Below, piece by piece: positions 60,426-64,000 of a stretch of DNA of 64,000 nucleotides; the stretch's first letter is position 1, and the number at the start of each line of letters is the position of its first letter. A program made the translations under genes and the position numbers. Under the pieces are notes generated by a model. The model worked only from the letters and a program-made list of their open reading frames with translations. It searched no databases and was not told the DNA's origin. The DNA is from Spongiihabitans sp965206355 (lineage in GTDB: Bacteria > Pseudomonadota > Gammaproteobacteria > Arenicellales > Poriferihabitantaceae). The stretch lies in the NCBI GenBank assembly GCA_965206355.1, contig OZ242212.1:1116001-1180000 (forward strand), in the 5' to 3' direction.

Positions 60426-61325
60426 ATGAACACGTTACGCTCCCCCGTTTTTTTCGATTACCTGTTGCTGGTATTGCTGGCGGGTTTGCTTGGTAGCAGT
60501 TTTTTACTGATGAAAGTCGCTGTGGGTAGCGTGCCAATATTATATATCGTGTTTTTCAGATTGTTAGTCGCATTCCTTATTTTATATGCTTTTATGCGAC
60601 TCAAACATTTTGCGTTACCCTCATTTCGGGAAAAAGGGTTTTGGAAAACAGCGGTTGTGCTTGGTTTTAGCGCGAATATTATTCCATTTTCACTCATTAC
60701 TTGGGCAGAACAAACAATAGACAGCAATCTGGCAGCCATATATATGGCAACCATTCCTATCTTTACTTTGATAATGGCGCATTGCCTAACCGATGACGAG
60801 AAAATATCCGTCAAAAAATCTATCGGCGTCTGTGTCGCTTTCTTTGGGGTGGTTATTCTACTATGGCAAGAAGCTGGAGATATGACATTCAATTTAATAG
60901 CGCAAATTGCTTGCCTGATCGCCGCTGTCTTTTATGCGTATTCGGGAATCAAGATCAAAAAGCTGGCAAATATCAATCCGGTCGTTATCAGCACAGGCGT
61001 ATTGTTATGTGGGGTAGTAGTGATGCTTCCATTTGTCTTATATTTCGAGGATATAACCAATATAACCCCCGCAAACGAAGCTATCCTTGCTATCGTATTA
61101 CTGGGTGTATTTCCGACTGCTCTGGCGTTTGTTGTTCTGTGCAAACTCATTGCTGATGTCGGTGCTGTCTATACGACAAACACCAACTATCTTATTCCCA
61201 TTTTCGCTTTATTCTGGGGCTACATTTTCCTATCCGAGTTAATCAATGAAAGGATAATAATGGCACTGATGTTTATTATGACTGGTGTGTTTTTGGTTTC
61301 ACAAAAAAGCATTGTAAAAAAGTAA
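60426..61325 (+). CDS. EamA/DMT-family transporter
   Basis: This 299-residue protein has about ten hydrophobic segments in two EamA halves (first half LLLVLLAGLLGSSFLLMKVAVG, VFFRLLVAFLILYAF; second half starting FNLIAQIACLIAAVFYAYSG). The family exports metabolites or amino acids; the substrate is unknown. It starts immediately after the csaA remnant stop (TAAATG), so it may once have been the last gene of that operon. Confidence 0.9.
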   Translation: MNTLRSPVFFDYLLLVLLAGLLGSSFLLMKVAVGSVPILYIVFFRLLVAFLILYAFMRLKHFALPSFREKGFWKTAVVLGFSANIIPFSLITWAEQTIDSNLAAIYMATIPIFTLIMAHCLTDDEKISVKKSIGVCVAFFGVVILLWQEAGDMTFNLIAQIACLIAAVFYAYSGIKIKKLANINPVVISTGVLLCGVVVMLPFVLYFEDITNITPANEAILAIVLLGVFPTALAFVVLCKLIADVGAVYTTNTNYLIPIFALFWGYIFLSELINERIIMALMFIMTGVFLVSQKSIVKK

Positions 61326-61385
61326 GTAATATGAAGCGCACAACGGATCAGACAAGCAATTCCGTTCATTCTGTCTATTCAAGGT

Positions 61386-61524
61386 GAGACCTTTGCACGG
61401 AAGATGATTTCGCTTTCAGGCAAGGCAAAAACGCACGGAATGAGGGAGTTTATGCTTATAAATGACCGATTGAGTACGATTTTAACGCAGCATGCAGGTG
61501 AAATGGCTTTCGTGCAAAGGTCTC
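61386..61524 (+). mobile_element. Short mobile repeat, copy 21 (139-bp form)
   Basis: Short form, with the direct repeat aaggt at 61381-61385 and 61525-61529. It lies between the convergent EamA and ygfZ genes. Confidence 0.96.
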
Positions 61525-61558
61525 AAGGTAATGTTTTTATCCGGGTTGTTAGGGTCTA

Positions 61559-62599
61559 TTACGGAATTTCATAAGGCAGGGCAATGCGTTTCAGCTTTGC
61601 GCCCGTTACCGAACCGATCATCAAATCACCCGCTTCAACCATGCCCGCCGGAACCATGGCGGATAATTGAAACTGATTATCTGCGGTTTTAACGGCATCA
61701 ACCACCATACCCGATTTCTGCACGGCTTGGCTTTGCACGGCTTGACTCTGACTGACTCGACTATAAATAGCATCACCGGGCGCAATGTTATGGTTTGATG
61801 CTACAGTGGCAATAATCAGACGTTGTTTAGGGTGGCCCAAATGTTTTATTCTGGCAATAATTTCCTGCCCTGGAAAACAGCCTTTCCTGAAGCTGATGCC
61901 ATCCACCAATTCCAGATTTATCGACTGCGGGATAAAGGTTTCAACGGTTTTCGCATAGATTTGAGGGATGCCAGATCGAATATCCAGCCACCGCCAAAAA
62001 TCGCAATGCAATCGTGGTATGCTCTTGATTATGCTGTGGTTGGAGTCGGCAATAATCAGATGCCTGGGCACGATTGCATCAACCCGATAACAAAAACAAC
62101 CAGAATCTTGTCTGCTTTGTCCGATTATCTCTTGCACTTTCTCCCCGCTCATTGCCCCTGTCATCCCCAACAATACATAACCGCTATCCGGCTCAATGGT
62201 CACTTTCGAGCGCATGACAAACATTTTTAAGCGTCTGATTAGTGAATTGCTTATATCCTTAGGGACTATCATCCAGAACTCTTTACGCTTGCCCTCGTTC
62301 TCATTATTGGCCTGCTTATTAGTTTGGTCATTAGCGATGAGGCGGACAACCGCCAGACTCCTGCCCTTGCGATTACAATAGCTATGCAGTTGGCAGTGCT
62401 GTCTGCCCAGCGTCTTGAGATCATTACTGAACTGCCTTTGTAGAAAAGACTGCGCGTCATCGCCGCTAACCTGAATCAGATCGAGATGGGAAAGATCAAT
62501 TAGATGATTGTGTGCCGAGCTACCCGCGACAATCGACTCCAGATCCATGCTCTCAAGACGAATCAGCGCAGAAGAATTATAGGGTTGTGATGATGTCAT
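61559..62599 (-). CDS. ygfZ: Folate-binding protein YgfZ (iron-sulfur cluster assembly/repair)
   Basis: This 346-residue GcvT-fold protein has the family signature KGCFPGQE at residues 239-246, and QRQFSNDLKTLGRQHCQLHSYCNRKGR near residues 54-80. It supports maturation or repair of Fe-S enzymes such as MiaB in a tetrahydrofolate-dependent way. A Gln/Ser-rich insert (SQSQAVQSQAVQKSG) near residues 283-297 is a local duplication not usual in the family. No operon partner. Confidence 0.92.
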   Translation of the reverse strand: MTSSQPYNSSALIRLESMDLESIVAGSSAHNHLIDLSHLDLIQVSGDDAQSFLQRQFSNDLKTLGRQHCQLHSYCNRKGRSLAVVRLIANDQTNKQANNENEGKRKEFWMIVPKDISNSLIRRLKMFVMRSKVTIEPDSGYVLLGMTGAMSGEKVQEIIGQSRQDSGCFCYRVDAIVPRHLIIADSNHSIIKSIPRLHCDFWRWLDIRSGIPQIYAKTVETFIPQSINLELVDGISFRKGCFPGQEIIARIKHLGHPKQRLIIATVASNHNIAPGDAIYSRVSQSQAVQSQAVQKSGMVVDAVKTADNQFQLSAMVPAGMVEAGDLMIGSVTGAKLKRIALPYEIP

Positions 62600-62791
62600 T
62601 ATTGCGGATATTGAAAGTGTTTATATAAGCTCAAGTGCTGTCCTGTTTGGGGATTTAATTCTAACACCGCTTAATCGGAAAGAATATATCTCTATGCGGG
62701 TTCAACAGGTCGTTGGATAGTATCTATTAAAAACCACTGGGTGGCGATAATTAACACGATTGTTGTGATACGAGAGGGTTGGTATTTCATC

Positions 62792-62953
62792 GAGACCTTT
62801 GCACGGAAGATGATTTCGCTTTCAGGTAAGGCAAAAACGCACGGAATGAGGGAGTTTATGCTTATAAATGACCGATTGAGTACGATTTTACCAACAGTAG
62901 GCGCTTTTAGGCGACGCAGCATGCAGGTGAAATGGCTTTCGTGCAAAGGTCTC
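62792..62953 (+). mobile_element. Short mobile repeat, copy 22 (162-bp form)
   Basis: Complete copy of the GAGTACG variant with both inverted ends, but flanks ttcatc and attttat are not duplicated, so the insertion may have been followed by a local rearrangement. The rest of the gap before ppc (62954-63157) shows no feature. Confidence 0.94.
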
Positions 62954-63157
62954 ATTTTATATTACCCTTCTGCTACCTTTGCTAGGGGAGGAATTTGCTT
63001 ATTCTCCATCCTTCCGCGATTAGATAAGCTGAACTAATTATTATCAACCACAGAATTTATCAATCAAACAGATGAATAGCGGTATTGCCAACACTACTCG
63101 TATAAAATACGGCATCTTCTTTGTCAACATGGTCAATTACCTTTGGAACAGCTTAAA

Positions 63158-64000
63158 TTGAATTCGCTCGAATCTCGCCCTGCCACGTCAAATCAAAGTC
63201 AGCATGATGCCTTGCGCGCCGATGTGCGCTTGCTGGGGAATCTGTTGGGAGAGACGATTAAAAAACAACATGGGGATAAGTTGTTTGATCTGGTTGAAGA
63301 AGTGCGTGGTATTGCTAAACAAGCGCGTAAGGGGGATACCGATCAAACACGGAAACTTATTGCGATTTTGTCTTGCTTGAAACCGGCACATCTTCTTAAT
63401 CTTGCCCGTGCATTTACGTTATTTTTGAATCTGGCAAATATCGCCGAGCAACACCACCAGATACGTCAACGACGTGCTCTTGCGGTGCGGCGATATACCT
63501 TTACCAACCCCTCTGCTGATGCTGATTCTGCCGACAAAGAAGCGACAAAAACCCATCCCGGTGGCTTCCTTGAATCGGAATTGCAGAATTTAATTGCGGC
63601 GAATATAAAACCTGAAGATTTGCATCAGCAGGTTTGTAACCTTAACATTGAACTCATTCTGACCGCCCACCCCACCGAAATTTTACGGCGTAGTGTGTCT
63701 TCTAAATTTCAACGGATTGTCGGTCTGTTGGCGGAGCAAGATCGACAGGATCTGTCGGATACTGAAAGATTTGAAATTAAACTGGGATTGCATCGTGCTA
63801 TCACCGAAGTCTGGGAAACCGATGAAATAAGACGGTTACGCCCAACGCCTGTGGATGAAGCAAAAACCGGACTGCTGACTATGGAAAATTCGCTTTGGGA
63901 TGTTGTGCCCGGAATTTTGCGCGAACTTGACCATGCAGTATTTACGGTAACGGGAAAACGACTGCCTCTGGAAAGCGTGCCTATTCGCTTTGGTTCGTGG
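63158..64000 (+). CDS. ppc: Phosphoenolpyruvate carboxylase, N-terminal part
   Basis: The frame from about 63143 is open to the right edge of the window. It reads DALRADVRLLGNLLGETIKK, then LVEEVRGIAKQAR, FLNLANIAEQHHQIRQRR, ELILTAHPTEILRR (catalytic histidine region) and VPIRFGSW, the canonical order for the family. The enzyme carboxylates PEP to oxaloacetate. No ATG precedes the conserved part; TTG 63158 is the likely start, with TTG 63143 as an alternative. The C-terminus lies outside the window. Confidence 0.93.
   Translation, partial: MNSLESRPATSNQSQHDALRADVRLLGNLLGETIKKQHGDKLFDLVEEVRGIAKQARKGDTDQTRKLIAILSCLKPAHLLNLARAFTLFLNLANIAEQHHQIRQRRALAVRRYTFTNPSADADSADKEATKTHPGGFLESELQNLIAANIKPEDLHQQVCNLNIELILTAHPTEILRRSVSSKFQRIVGLLAEQDRQDLSDTERFEIKLGLHRAITEVWETDEIRRLRPTPVDEAKTGLLTMENSLWDVVPGILRELDHAVFTVTGKRLPLESVPIRFGSW

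Overview
The window looks like a chromosomal segment of a Gram-negative gammaproteobacterium. The gene order accA-tilS-pyrG-kdsA-eno-ftsB, the separate bpt and aat genes of the N-degron pathway, a signal-peptide porin, KDO synthesis and a cytochrome c5 all fit that group. I cannot name the species. Most of the window is core metabolism, but it is peppered with one short non-coding mobile repeat: about 20 near-complete copies, two truncated copies and a few end fragments. There are also several gene remnants, which suggests a lineage with relaxed selection or a recent transposition burst.

Layout: 1-4.7 kb carries a cut-off FAD oxidoreductase, a cupin dioxygenase, an outer-membrane beta-barrel protein and a nucleotidyltransferase. 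5-7.1 kb has a repeat-built coiled-coil protein and a porin with a clear terminator. 7.2-12 kb has bpt, aat, tsaD, plsY, folB and folK. 12.5-20.6 kb is a glycogen cluster (glgC, glgA, glgB, glgP). 20.8-28 kb has a SprT-like metalloprotein, a MotA/MotB-like membrane pair, mnmG, a thrC remnant and a 12-repeat Sel1 protein. 28-36.9 kb has argG, two glycosyltransferase-like genes, an acyltransferase, a LysR regulator divergent from a 27-residue ORF and a DUF1127 gene, ilvA, and a phosphopantetheinyl transferase. 37-49.1 kb is a nitrogen-related region: a DUF1640-like protein, cytochrome c5, an Amt transporter with a small membrane protein, then a GntR regulator divergent from an operon of FAD oxidoreductase, glutamine-synthetase-like ligase, class-II amidotransferase, GXGXG protein, FMN glutamate-synthase-domain protein and a small acidic protein. 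49.2-52.6 kb has a cysE-like remnant, an intact IS1595-family element and glgX. 53-64 kb has accA, tilS, pyrG, kdsA, eno, ftsB, a csaA gene broken by a repeat copy, an EamA transporter, ygfZ and the start of ppc.

Functional logic: glgC/A/B build glycogen and glgP/glgX degrade it. The amidotransferase, GXGXG and FMN trio is a glutamate synthase split into separate polypeptides. Together with the ligase it matches the architecture of N-methylglutamate synthase plus gamma-glutamylmethylamide synthetase, or the related glxBCD/glnT group. An amine- or amide-nitrogen assimilation role is therefore likely, with the exact substrate unproven.

The strongest new signal is the mobile repeat. Long copies are 162 bp, with derived 157-bp and 139-bp forms. 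Its ends are inverted (GAGACCTTTGCACG), 14 copies have perfect 5-bp target duplications, and one copy can be removed on paper to restore the csaA reading frame. No transposase with matching ends is present in the window.
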